A stretch of DNA of 64,000 nucleotides from Siphonodentalium dalli (GCA_032622095.1 CP136067.1:52555899-52619898); one strand, 5' to 3'; positions 46,833 through 57,288 are shown, numbered from the stretch's first letter. Program-made: numbers and translations. The notes: generated by a model not told the origin, from the letters alone.

Positions 46833-47402
46833 CTACCAAGAATGTAAAAATGAAAATTGTTCTTGCGAAACAAGAACACGTCTTATTCGTTTGGGGTCAT
46901 ACATCCGGAAAAACTCCTCCGATGATTTCGGTGACCACCTAGACAAACAATCTGAAGCTCTATTATTTCGCCCACTAATGTGTACTGCTCTTATTTGAAA
47001 TTCACCACAGGCTGCTATGAATAGAATTTCTCTCAAACATTTCTGTATTTGTCACGCGTCTTTCCCGAATTCACAACTGTCACTGAAACCAAATTATCAC
47101 AGTGAACTAATAATTTCTGCCCTCTAAACTTTTCACCCCAATTTTTTAGGCAAACACAAACTGTCAAAAGCTCAAGGCAATTAATGTTCAACAACTGTTT
47201 ACGTATGTTATCGGGAAAGACCTCGTGCATGTATTCCCAAACACACTCCTCCACATCCAGTAAGTATGGAGTCGCATGATAGAGTCCCGTCCGGGGCTGT
47301 CCATTCTTCCACATCCATCATGGAAACGCCATTATATTTAAACATAAATTTTGACCACCAATTGAAATCTTTCCTGATATAATTTGGAATTTCATGTTTC
47401 AC
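46833..47402 (-). pseudogene. RNase H domain of the Ngaro element
   Basis: Two overlapping frames (47402-47208, 47314-47033) and a third (47036-46833) follow the RT without a gap. Visible blocks are DSILTGCGGVCLG, in which the usual first Asp block is DAS..G.G, then NINCLELLTVCVCLKNWG with the conserved Glu, and LLVHCDNLVSVTVVNSGKTR with the third acid. The last frame has VHISGRNNRASDCLSRW, carrying the final Asp. Two frameshifts disable this copy. Confidence 0.8.
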
Positions 47403-48484
47403 TTATCGATCTAAGGACATAGTTCTGAGCCAACATAGTAATCGTGAAACAAATATCCTACCTGGTTTAACACAAGAGGCTATAAAATGCAACTTTCCTG
47501 GTATTGATTCCAGTTCTCTACGAGTGGCAATTCGCCTCTTAATCCAATCTTGCAAATTACCAGCTATTTCTAACAACTTACTTTGTGTAATTGACAATGT
47601 TAAATTATCTGTGTCAAACAAAATCCCAAGAAAAGTCATTTGTGTACAGGGTGGGCATGCTTTACTTTCAGATTCTTCAAGACCACATTGTTTTAACACT
47701 TCTCGCAAATATTCAAAACCAGCATTTGCCAAATCCGGAGTAGATGTCCCTGCGAGATCATCGAGATAATTAACAATGGCAAATTGTTTATTTTCCATGA
47801 TGAAGGTGACAGAGTTGGTTACCCGTTGACATATGTATGCCGCTGACCGAAGTCTCATGCTTAAAACCAGATCAAAGTAAACCTGACCGTCCCACTTGAA
47901 ACCCAGTAAATCAATATCACCTGGATCTATGCGAAAAAGACGGTATGCTTTACGAAGATCTCGTTTATATAATAAAGAGTGAATACCATTGTTTTTCACG
48001 AGAACAACTAAACTATCAATTGAAGGATATGTTACATGTATTTGTTCATCTAAATATGAATCTTACGGAATTTTGCTGAAGTGCCTTCGGGGAGACTTAA
48101 ATCCAAAATTATGCGTCTCTCCGTCAAATCCTTCTTCTCCACTGTATTCAAAGGTGATACAAACATCGATTTGAAGGGACACATTTTAAAAGGACCCAAA
48201 ATTCTATTCAATGACAATTCTTTCTTTATATATTCAGAAACTTCTACTCGAAAATTTGTTGCACCTTTGTGATTGCGAACTTTACCGTTCGCACCATGGT
48301 CTCCGATATAACCAGTGGGGAAATCCATATTCCAACAAATCACATAATTGCTTATCATGATATACTCTGAAAACATCTGTCTAAAGTAAACAATGTTCAA
48401 ATTTGAAGGTATTGAAATTTTACACTTCAAATGATTCGGAGCACCAGCCACTCTTATCAATAAATGAGCCTCAACAATGTCCAA
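47403..48484 (-). pseudogene. Reverse transcriptase of the Ngaro element
   Basis: The upstream frame (48484-48050) carries FKMCPFKSMFVSPLNTVEKK and RRIILDLSLPEG, the first RT blocks. The downstream frame (47999-47403) has KRDLRKAYRLFRIDPGD, with catalytic Asp at residue 14 of that frame, and LLGFKWDGQVYFDLVLSMRL. It also has YLDD at residues 78-81 and FLGILFDTDNLTLS. This is the DIRS/Ngaro RT signature, with YLDD rather than YADD. The active-site residues are intact. One stop or frame change near 48000-48055 separates the halves. Confidence 0.9.
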
Positions 48485-48537
48485 CTGTGTGCAGTTTAAA
48501 CTAACCCGATTTGGTTCAGTTTTCTCATTAAGTCACA

Positions 48538-49728
48538 AAACATTGCCGCGCTGTCCAGACTTCCCAAAATGCGGACAAGCGCTTGAACTTTCAGCATGTT
48601 CGATCTTATTTTTGTCCCTAATAAGACAAGCTGCACAAATGTGATTTACTAATCTAGATACTCCATTTATTACCTTTGTGTGAGCAGAAGTATGTGAACA
48701 CGTCTGACGCTGATAATCAGAACAAAACCAGGTTTTTAAACTGCCAGTGGGTAGTGATGTCCTGTCGAAGACTGTCTGACTCTTAATTTGTTTTTGACAT
48801 GAGTCGCTAACAATGGAGTTTCCAAAAAACTGGTATCATCACGCCAGGTAGTCTTATTGTGCTCTATGCGTCTAATGAAGGCCGCATAATAGTTCAAAAG
48901 CGCCTTCCACTCATAAGTTTCATACATATAGGCAATTTTGTTCAACAAATTTATTCTGCCAGTTTTTTCCACTGGTGTAATTAACGTGCTTTTAATAATT
49001 TCGGTTTCGCCAGCTACAAACTGATTGAAAGACAGATCATCAAATTTAATGTCTTTGGAAGCGAATTCTAGTTGCAACATTGCTTGGGGGCATAACTGTG
49101 GATTTTTCACCTTATCCTTTTGTTTAGCGGACAACCCTGAGGAAATTTTCTTTCCCAAACAAGACAAAATTTTGGAATCAATTTGTGAATCAGAATTGTC
49201 AGAGTCAGATGAACCTTCGGAAGAAAAATCACTATTACTATCCAACTTCAAATGCAACTGTTTCATTTGATTGCGAACCTTTTTGCGGAGATGCTTATTC
49301 TGTCTAAGATCATTCATATTTAAGTTATAATTGTCAAGGTCTTTTATATTTGACGACTTCTTAGAATGTTTACGATTTTGGAATGTTTTACCTGTGCACG
49401 ATCCGCTTCTCCGAATTTCCTGCAGTTCCCGAATTTCGTCGTTCAGCTGCTTTTGTAGCTGTTGCTTCTTGCTCGCCTTCTGAGCTTCGGCTGTTTTGTG
49501 TCGCACTTCCGCAATCCTCTCCTTCATTGCAGCATCGTCGGAATCGTCGTCAGAACTCTGCAGTTTCGGCATCTTGCTATTTTCGTCACTACCCGCCATG
49601 CTATCTGCATTTGCATAAGAATCGTAGTAAGAATTCATTATATCAGGCTCTGTTTTACCATGACTATTCAAGAGTGCATAATCTATTTTTCCCAAACTCC
49701 TCAAATTTGGTTTCTTATTCGTCATCAC
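48538..49728 (-). pseudogene. Gag-like ORF1 of the Ngaro element
   Basis: The frame 49728-48736 is open for 330 codons. It begins MMTNKKPNLRSLGKID and has a strongly charged coiled-coil-like stretch (MKERIAEVRHKTAEAQKASK), a Lys-rich part and an acidic Ser/Asp run (SSEGSSDSDNSDSQ). After a frameshift near 48740 the sequence continues to about 48538 with a Cys/His set: WFCSDYQRQTCSHTSAH, then HICAACLIRDKNKIEH and CPHFGK. That pattern resembles the zinc-binding end of DIRS-order gag proteins. It should bind element RNA and form particles. Confidence 0.75.
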
Positions 49729-49798
49729 TGTTTGAACAATGATCTCGTGAACACATTGTATATATAAAGTTTGAATTAAATGTATTTAATCCCAGAAC

Positions 49799-50035
49799 TT
49801 TGGACAACTTGCTGTCCTAAACCACCACTGGATATATCACCACTGTATAAACCACCACTGGTTACATCAGAATAACCACCACCGTAAATACCACCATTTG
49901 GCCACGTTTTAAACCTTTGGACAACTTGCTGTCCTAAACCACCACTGGATAAATCACCACTTTATAAACCACCACTGGTTACATCAGAATAACCACCACC
50001 GTAAATACCACCATTTGGCCACGTTTTAAACCAAC
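49799..50035 (-). repeat. Two tandem 117-bp units in the Ngaro leader
   Basis: TTTGGACAACTTGCTGTCCT recurs with a spacing of 117 bp (GGACAAC at 49802 and 49919). Both units hold AACCACCACTGGTTACATCA and ACCATTTGGCCACGTTTTAA and are nearly identical. They lie between gag and A1, where transcription control or a packaging signal would sit. Confidence 0.9.
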
Positions 50036-50246
50036 GGCCGATTTATGGCTTCACGACTGTACGGGAATTACAACCAACAAAGTCTGGTGTAGACTAACAG
50101 CTATCGGTCACAACTCAACCACACAGTACAAGCAATTGCACCAAATATTCATGGTTAACTGGTAAATGTATATAGGCATCAGATTAGAGCCAAGTTAATA
50201 AATTTTACCCAAGAAGCTTTCAAGTAAGGAAAGGTTATTTCTTACC

Positions 50247-50574
50247 GTGAATTTCGATCCGGTCGCGACTGCTGTGAAACCAAAAATGAATTATGCCAAA
50301 TCCAGCGATCCACGACAACTATAATCGCACGAGATTATCCAGCGATTCAGCGATTCACCAGGAAAATGCAGAGCGAGTCATTGTGTGTAATTCTAATCCG
50401 TGACTGATTAGATCTCGACCCATATAATTTGTCGGGTAACAATTTGGCCATGTTAAGGCAGTAACATACCGGCAATGAGATATTTAAAAAAAATTCAGAA
50501 AGAGGTAACAGAATTATTTATTTCCTCTCTTAGCCTAGCTTCATTAATTATTTTGTATATGGCTAAAATAACAC
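50247..50574 (-). repeat. Split direct repeat A1 of the Ngaro element
   Basis: This is the 5' end of the element on the minus strand. It is 328 bp, matching A2 (44509-44836) with scattered substitutions and no net length change. Confidence 0.95.
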
Positions 50575-50584
50575 TTTTTAATGA

Positions 50585-51260
50585 TGATGCCTATTTATAT
50601 TCAATTAACTGTCCCTCCAAGCCTGAGGATTCAGTTTCTAGCGTATCCAAGAAATTCAGAAAACGAATTTCAACATCGAGAAATTCTTCAACGCTAGCTG
50701 TTTGTTCAATGTTAGATTCATATAGATATTTATAAAATGTTTGTTGTTCTTCAATTATACCAGAAAGCTTGAATATTTCAGATCCGTCACTCTTAGTTAG
50801 TTTGGCAATTATTTTTTCAGTGTAACCTCTTTCTTCTAAGTTGCAAAAATATGTGGTTGATTTTCCCCTTCTACTTTCCATTTTGTTTTTGCTCTCAAGT
50901 TATTCCCTGTATTTTCTTTTTAATTTATCTATTTCTGCAGCGTTTAAAGTTTAAACTTTATTTTCAGATTCATTTCTTCCCTTTTTCAATTTTGAAGAGT
51001 ATGCAATAGTATTAAAATGAATCATCATTTTTAATGTTTCCCAAAATAATTGATCGTTGATTGTAAAAAAGGTTTTCAATGTTTCTATTCACATAATGGT
51101 TTACTACCTCAGCAATTAAAGTTTTAACTATTTCTGCATATTTTTGGTTTCTCAATAAACTGTTGTTAAATTTCCATGCCCCTCTACCCCTGGGATGACT
51201 CACAAATTGTAGAGCTAGGCTCACTGGAGAATGGCCTGGTTTAGAACAGATACAAAATAA
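50585..51260 (-). pseudogene. L1/Tx1-like LINE fragment, copy 1
   Basis: The minus-strand frame at 51224-51012 carries HPRGRGAWKFNNSLLRNQKY, the usual end of an L1-group endonuclease (RGxGxWKxNxSLL). The frame at 50881-50591 carries ESRRGKSTTYFCNLEERGYT and IEEQQTFYKYLYESN, the linker that precedes the RT in the same group. RT sequence itself is missing: the Ngaro A1 end begins at 50574, just beyond, so the Ngaro insertion may have cut this LINE. Confidence 0.8.
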
Positions 51261-51464
51261 AATCTGTAAATATTAGCCGGCCGTTTGAAGGTGATCCCAA
51301 AACCAGGTTACACCGCAAATAACCCTGTCATGTACGATAATGTTTGTTGAATGGTGCATGGTTCTCTGCAATAACGCACAAGTACATACATATCCTCTTT
51401 TGTGTTTTAGGTGTATTTAATCGTTAGGTTACTTGCAACTTCCTGTTATTCGGTGTATTGTATC

Positions 51465-51935
51465 TTAAAGGTACTCAACCCGATAAGAGGGTCCTATATT
51501 ACTATTTCTTTGGCTTTGGGGGTAACAAATATTGTATTCGAGTCGAGGAACCCACACATCAAAGCTCAGAGTGATTAGATATCGATTTTTGAAATCTATT
51601 AATTTTTGGATATGTAGCCCACAAGTTGGCAGAACACGTGATCAAAACGGACAAATTGCAGGTGTAAGATGGATAACTCTAAAATCAAGTGCTTACTATT
51701 AATAATGACCACTTGATTTTAGAGTTATCCATCATACACCCGCTATTTGTCCGTGTTTATCACGTGTTCTGCCAATTTGTGGGCCACACATCCGAAAATT
51801 ATTAGATATAAAAAATCGATATCTAATCACTCTGAGCTTTGATGGGTGGGTTCCTCGACTCGAATCAAATATTTGTTACCCCCAAAGCCAAATAAATAGT
51901 AATATATGACCCTCTGATCGGATTGAGTACCTTTA
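51465..51935. mobile_element. 471-bp palindromic element P1
   Basis: Two arms of about 226 bp pair around an 18-bp centre near 51692-51709. Landmark pairs are TTAAAGGTACTCAA with TTGAGTACCTTTAA, GATGGATAACTCTAAAATCA with TGATTTTAGAGTTATCCATC, and TCAAAGCTCAGAGTGATTAG with CTAATCACTCTGAGCTTTGA. It sits between two copies of the same LINE segment. A half-copy lies at 27641-27836. There is no coding capacity. It is a foldback-type MITE. Confidence 0.9.
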
Positions 51936-51949
51936 ATTCAACTAGCTCT

Positions 51950-52220
51950 GTTTTTAATTTATCTATTTCTGCAGCGACCGATTCGTCACCGTTGTCAAGT
52001 ACTTCCGAAAGCCTTTATTTTCAGATTAATTTTTTCCCTTTTTCAATTTTGAAGAGTATGCAATAGTTTGACCACGATTTATAATTTTGAAGGTTTCCCA
52101 AAATAATTGATCGTTAATTTTGGTCTCTCAATAAACTGTTTCCATGTCCCTCTACCCCCTGGGATGACTCACAAATTGTAGAGTTAGGCTCACTGCAGAA
52201 TGGCCTGATTATAGCTAGTA
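51950..52220 (-). repeat. L1/Tx1-like LINE fragment, copy 2 (partial)
   Basis: It repeats pieces of 50905-51235: TTTTTAATTTATCTATTTCT, CCTTTTTCAATTTTGAAGAG, CCCAAAATAATTGATCGTT and GGGATGACTCACAAATTGTA. It has internal deletions compared with copy 1. It resumes immediately after P1, so P1 and the duplication may be linked events. Confidence 0.75.
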
Positions 52221-52625
52221 AGTATATCAGATTGTCTTATGAATGACTGAAGGTCAGAGGAAACCAAGAAGTAGTCGAGCCTAGCCATTTTACTGTAAAG
52301 AAATAGTTGATTATGACATGAGTGAAAATTCGTTCTCAAATAAAGACGACGACGATAAAAAAAATCCGCTCAATATCCGTTTTTTTTTTTTTGCAGTATC
52401 CGATATGAGTTGTTAAAATAGGTCATTGTATAGTCTAATAGCTTGATGATATCTTAGAGAAATATAGAACAAACTAATGTTGAAATTGCCTGGCGTGATA
52501 TCTTGCCGCCATTATCGAGCAAATGATGACGTAGGTTCCCGGCCTTTATATTTTCATTTTTTTTTGTGCTTTGAGGGACCAACGTTGTTTCTCCCGATTG
52601 CACAATACAATGCAACGAGGCGTCT
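52221..52625. other. Unannotated DNA
   Basis: A T-run is at 52380-52392. Nothing else is recognised. Confidence 0.4.
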
Positions 52626-53000
52626 ATCTTCAGCCTGTTCTCCCAAAAATCCGCACATTATCTACTTACGATAGAACTTATTTTAGGTTTGTAATCTGGT
52701 GAGAATCGCCTCATTTTGAGTTAATGGTGTGCTGAAAATGACAGCGATTTAGTCACATTATCGACACAAAATGAGGCGATTTTAAGCCAATTATGTGCCC
52801 ACAATGACAAAAAAAACAACTCACGTCTTTTCAGGTGTACACTCTTTAACATGTGTTTTCACTCTGGCCCGCGGCATAAAACAAAATAACGGATGACTCC
52901 ATTATCTGCTTATTTGGTAATCAAATAATCACAGTATGTACCTATTTCACTTTATATGTCGATTATGTGCGTATTTGCGCGAGGATTTGTTGCTATCTTA
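52626..53000 (+). repeat. Interspersed repeat R1, copy 3
   Basis: It begins CAGCCTGTTCTCCCAAAAAT and continues CCGCACATTATC. It runs to about ATGTGCGTATTTGCGCGAGG. It is the closest relative of copy 4, which is cut by the piggyBac-type MITE. Confidence 0.8.
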
Positions 53001-53610
53001 CTAAGAACAATTCTAACCGTCTGAAGTTTCAGCTTGTTTGATTATGATATCAGAAAAGCGCAAATTATGGCTATTTGACTTTGAAACATTAAATTCATTA
53101 CCCCTTCGCGAGCTCAACCATGCCATTGTCCATGTCGGTAGTTAGCTTATCCCACGCTTCAATTTGGTTAATTAATAGCTGCTGTATTGACTATTGGCCC
53201 ATTGCATATATCCAATTAGCTAATCATTTCCATATCACGGGTGAGAGGATTGAACTTTTGCCAGAGCATAGATTGGTTGTAACTCAGTAGCAGTGTACAG
53301 CCGTCACAAAATACTACATTGGGAAAGTAGAGACTGATGTACCAAGACAGGAGAGCGGCGAATCCCAAGGTGAATTTAACAAGCCGCGTATTAAAAAGTG
53401 AGATCTACAAATGCACGAACGTGAAAATGAATATGACATCGGTGAAATGAAATGACGTGACCACACTGCGAGTGGGACCTAAAAGCTGGTCTTAACATTC
53501 TAGATAGAATGTTTTTCTAAATATTAATATACATGTATATATATATTAAATTAATATGTTTTCTAAATAGATATTGCTATTTTTTGTAGCCCCACCCTAT
53601 TAATCGCGGC
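53001..53610. other. Unannotated DNA
   Basis: No gene or clear repeat is seen. A TA-rich stretch lies at 53520-53570. Confidence 0.4.
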
Positions 53611-53770
53611 GACTGGAATGGGCACATTGCCATAATGTGTAATTGACCAAAGTGTTGTATATCTGGGTGTGGCAATTGAATATCACGGATATCCAATTGT
53701 TACACCCAGATATTCAACGCTTGGGTCAATTAAATATTATGAAAATGTGCCCATTGTGTCCATTAGTCAG
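53611..53770. mobile_element. 160-bp palindromic element
   Basis: Arms around 53618-53665 and 53700-53757 pair: GGGCACATTGCCATAATGTG with its diverged partner near 53735-53752 (TATTATGAAAATGTGCCC), and ATCTGGGTGTGGCAATTG with CAATTGTTACACCCAGAT. It is probably a small MITE. Confidence 0.7.
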
Positions 53771-54900
53771 GATTCTTACTGACAATGGATGACGTCACGG
53801 AAATGTTTTAAATTACAAGAATCATTTCAGTATAGTTATAGCTGAAAGCTCTCATTTTCGTAACTAAACGGTTGGTTTTCAGCTGAACTTGGAGAAAAAG
53901 TTGAAAAAATATTAAATGTTCATTCTTTCTCTGGGTAACTAAATTTTATGCCATTATCTTGGTCGAATATTCTAATATTAAGATAATTAAAAAAATTTGA
54001 ATTCTCTGAGTTTCGGAAAATATTTTATGTTTGCATGTTCATAACATACATACTCACTTAGTATTATGAAACTAAACACTCACAAACAAGTGAAACTGAT
54101 AAAGATAAATGTATATTAGTAACCCACCAAACAGCACATCACCAGGTACCGCCAGGTCATTTGTACAGACATCGCGGAATTATAGTAAAATTCTGTATCA
54201 GCTGATGATGAGTAGTTTATCTCCTAAAATAATGACCAGTATATTCACACGAACATAGATATTCGGTTGCATGTTGTGTAAATGAATTCTGATCGGGGGT
54301 GGAGAGTACCGTTTGGCTGCCATGCCCATTCAGCAAATCAAAATCGCGTTCTGCAGTTTACCGGCTACATTTCAGCAGATTCGACTGAATGCAGTTTAAA
54401 CTAAGTTCGTTTGGAGCATGTATGTGGGGTGTTGAACAGAAGAGGTATATGTATTCCAGAAGATGGATCAATTTGAAGTTAGTTCGATCAAATCTTCTGG
54501 TCAGCATTTTAGCACGTAAAGTGCTGACCAGTGGCTGATTCAGCATATAGTATCATCCCCGAAATCGCGGGTGTTATTACACCATCGGCATCTCGTTTTT
54601 CGACACGGGAGATGTATTAGATATTGTAGAATATGTCGAAAATTAAATTATGTGTTAAGTTAAATTACATAATATGCTTCATATAATTGCGACAGGACTG
54701 AAAGCGAATAATACAATAATTAGGCTCCAGGAGGATGAGGGCCTTTTCAGTTGTGAATACACCAATTACACGGCTCGTCTTAACCGTTCGTCGTGGGAGC
54801 GGACGATCATCTGACAGTCGTTTAGCGACCATCTGAACAGATCATTTGGCGATAAGATTCATTTACGTGACGCTTAACAGATCAGCGAATAACCGATCGA
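53771..54900. other. Unannotated DNA
   Basis: No supported gene. A local inverted pair, TGGTCAGCATTTTAGCAC and GTGCTGACCA, lies near 54498-54530. Confidence 0.4.
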
Positions 54901-55311
54901 TCCTCTTCACAGAACACTCCCGTCATAGCGCGCGGTGGGCGTTCGAATTCTGCTCCCTTGTTAAAAAGAGCGCCAGATCTAAACACACCGGGAATCCATA
55001 TAGATCGTGGTGAACTCACATTTGAAGGAATTATATTCTGTCATAATCAAAAAGGTAGTCATCAAGGAACCAACATTTCATGTCTTCAACAGGAAACGAC
55101 AACAACGTCGCAATGGATTTTTGAAAAAGGAAGTGGGTGGAAGGTATATAGTCTTTCGAATCGCCCCGTCGCATTCTCTATACAATCACCGTCGCTCCGA
55201 CGGGAGCGTCTTTCGATATCAAATAAGGAAATCTAACCAGAAACTTGCTGTTTTTTTTCGAAATCGGGAATCCCAGTTGACGCATTTTAACAGACGTGTT
55301 GCTGCGGGACT
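54901..55311 (+). promoter_or_regulatory. Possible promoter and 5' UTR of the signal-peptide exon
   Basis: This is a GC-richer stretch (AGCGCGCGGTGGGCG near 54926) directly upstream of the ATG at 55312. Open frames at 54958-55315 overlap and have no family features. No clear TATA box is seen, so the role is inferred from position only. Confidence 0.25.
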
Positions 55312-55387
55312 ATGATCAGGACTCACTCGTACATTGTCGTGCTTTCTTGGATGATTATTCTTGTGCTACCTCTCTGCCACATCACAG
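55312..55387 (+). CDS. First coding exon with a signal peptide (host-gene candidate)
   Basis: ATG at 55312 opens a 25-codon frame that begins MIRTHSYIVV and then reads LSWMIILVLPLCHIT. This is a short charged start, a hydrophobic core of about 16 residues and a Cys/His end, the shape of a secretory signal peptide. It stops at a clean GTAAGC donor (55388-55393), leaving phase 1, a common arrangement for a signal-peptide exon of secreted or single-pass membrane proteins. No downstream exon could be matched within the window, so the protein family is unknown. A chance frame followed by a chance donor is the main alternative. Confidence 0.45.
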
Positions 55388-55619
55388 GTAAGCACAGTTG
55401 AGTTTCAAATCCACTTTGCATAAAGTAGGATACAATGTATATGTGCAACGTATATTTGCTGCTCGGACAGTGTTCTAATTCGGTCCCAATAACATTTAAT
55501 CTAGTGTTTCGTCCAAAATTAAAACGGGGGGACTAGGATTTCTAACAAATACTTCTATTCCAACATGGGCTGAGCAGTATATGTTATGAACTTGAAGCGC
55601 TGTCGCAGACACTGACAAC
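55388..55619. other. Putative intron start, nothing else recognised
   Basis: If the exon at 55312-55387 is real, this is the beginning of its first intron, which then contains repeats R1 and the MITE. Confidence 0.35.
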
Positions 55620-55976
55620 AGCCTGTTCTCCCGAAAATCCGCACATTATCTGCTTATAATAGAACGTGTTTTATGTAGATATATGCTTAGAATCGCCTCA
55701 TATTGAGTGAATAATATGATGAAAATGAGAGCGTTTAGTCACATTGTCGACTCATATATAATGAGGCAATTCTAAGCAGATTATGTGTGGACAATGATAC
55801 AAATAAGCCTTTTCATTGTACGCTCTTTAACATGTGTTTTCACTGTGGTCCGCGACATAGAAGGGATTAACGGATATGAGTCCATTATCTGATTATTTCA
55901 TAATCAAATGGTCACATTTGGTACCTATTTCACATTATAGGTCGAATATGTGCGTGTTTGCGCGGTGATATGTTAA
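55620..55976 (+). repeat. Interspersed repeat R1, copy 4, cut by a MITE
   Basis: It begins AGCCTGTTCTCCCGAAAATC and follows copy 3 (52626-53000) up to ATGTGCGTGTTTGCGCGGTG, where the TTAA of the piggyBac-type MITE begins. The copy-3 sequence beyond this point does not clearly resume after the MITE. Confidence 0.8.
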
Positions 55977-56372
55977 CCCTTTACCCAACAAACCGGCCAA
56001 AACCGGCCAAATAAAGGTTCAACGGCCTAAAATATCTTCGGTCTGTCTCAATAGAACCATACATATATGGATATCATTGGAACCGGCTCCTTGACCACAT
56101 TGTAATAGTTACAGTTATGCCCTGTGCCAATGCATTCTCTTATATATGCGAGTCGACCATAGGTCGCCTCGCATATATAAGAGAATGCATTGGCCTAAAC
56201 AAAATCTTTTTTTAACACTTTTTACAATTTTTTCTTACATTCTTTAACAATTTTATAATTTTTAATGTGTTAAGCCAATGCATTCTCTTATATATGCGAG
56301 GCGACCTATGGTCGACTCGCATATATAAGAGAATGCATTGGCACAGGGCCCTTCTGTTGGGTAAAGAGTTAA
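55973..56372. mobile_element. piggyBac-type MITE, copy 2 (TTAA target site)
   Basis: The element occupies 55977-56368 with TTAA at 55973-55976 and 56369-56372. The right terminal repeat has one change (GGGTAAAGAG instead of GGGTAAAGGG). It is highly similar to copy 1 along its whole length, including both internal palindromes, and differs by one base in length. Confidence 0.9.
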
Positions 56373-56599
56373 ACGATATCATTAGCTCGCCAATGCGCTG
56401 TACATTAGGGATGAGTACATATAAACTTATCAAGTAAAAATTCATGTGTTCAAAGAGATAAATATATGCACAGATTCCTGGCACCAGCCCTGATGTTGGT
56501 TTGCCCACTAAGTTATAAATGGCATTGTTTTGCATGTAAATGAAACCAAAGTGGTTTGCGAACTTGTTTCAACTATAACATGTCGTCGGTAGTAATTAC

Positions 56600-56875
56600 G
56601 TTTCCTTTGCTTGGGTATACCGGTTTGTCATACATATGGTCTGAGACCACCGGTTTATCTAAAAGTGCCCATACAGGTAGACATGTTAGGAATGTATTAA
56701 AAGACCAATGTGTACAACGTTGGCATATAGATAATGAAAATTCAAGGAAAGGGATATTTTATTCGGTGATAAAAACCGACTTCAGTTATGAATGTAATTT
56801 GAGTTCGACAAACCCCAAATATGTTTATGCTTTAGTTCGCTTCAGAACCATACATCGCAACCTTTCCGTATAATC
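56600..56875 (+). pseudogene. LINE C-terminal fragment
   Basis: The frame ending at 56873 carries LKDQCVQRWHIDNENSRKGI followed by DFSYECNLSSTN and YALVRFRTIHRNLSV. In LINE ORF2 proteins of invertebrates a similar end (FRxxNHRLPIExG) follows the RT and leads into the Cys-rich tail. Here the motif is degraded (FRTIHRNLSV) and ends in a stop. This is a plausible but weak assignment based on one short motif. Confidence 0.5.
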
Positions 56876-57195
56876 GGTGTGTTTGGGATAGTACACCAAG
56901 AGAACAGCGTAATTCTGAATCAATTGGCAGCCACTACGTCCATTCAATGCGATATTTGATAACTTTGGTTTAGCAGATACTTATCTTCTTTCTTGTTTTT
57001 ATTGAGAACAACGAATAGCAACCGATGAAGACACAACTACACTCACGCATTCATGCTCTCAATACGCTCTTCCATGCCCTGGTCTACTTTATTACCTGTG
57101 ACATGCAATTAGAAACTATCTAAAGACACACAATGTGCTCGGATAATTTTGGTTTAGCAGATACTTATTGACAAATTTTGCATCCCTCCCCAGGT
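56876..57195. other. Unannotated DNA
   Basis: TTTGGTTTAGCAGATACTTA occurs twice, near 56963 and 57148. Nothing else is recognised. Confidence 0.4.
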
Positions 57196-57288
57196 CAACT
57201 TAAAAGCAAGACGAATTAACGATAACAACTTAAAAGCAAGACGAATTAGCGATAACAACTTAAAAGTAAGACGAATTAGCGATAACAG
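57196..57288 (+). repeat. Three-copy tandem repeat, 30-bp unit
   Basis: The unit is AACTTAAAAGCAAGACGAAT followed by TAGCGATAAC. Three copies lie end to end with one or two substitutions each. Confidence 0.9.

Larger units (their letters stand above)
44193..50574 (-). mobile_element. Ngaro-type tyrosine-recombinase retrotransposon, structurally near complete
   Basis: On the minus strand the order is repeat A1 (50574-50247), gag-like ORF, RT, RNase H, tyrosine recombinase, SGNH hydrolase, then repeats B1 (45033-44837), A2 (44836-44509) and B2 (44377-44193). B1 and A2 abut exactly. A1-internal-B1-A2-B2 split direct repeats are diagnostic of Ngaro-like members of the DIRS order, which integrate by recombinase rather than integrase and make no target duplication. 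No methyltransferase domain was seen, as expected for Ngaro. Several ORFs are frameshifted, so this copy is inactive. The A copies look about 97% alike by eye, so the insertion is not very old. Confidence 0.9.

Noticed and set aside
49383-49767. Plus-strand frames opposite the gag-like ORF
   Set aside because: They are shadows of the minus-strand gag frame, whose charged composition and position in the Ngaro element are well supported.
44193-50574. An LTR retrotransposon of Gypsy type
   Set aside because: There is a tyrosine recombinase instead of an integrase, the RT has a DIRS-order YLDD signature, and the repeats are split rather than long terminal repeats.
54958-55315. Plus-strand frames of 92-102 codons upstream of the signal-peptide exon
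   Set aside because: They overlap each other in different frames and show no conserved features. The region is more likely promoter or 5' UTR.
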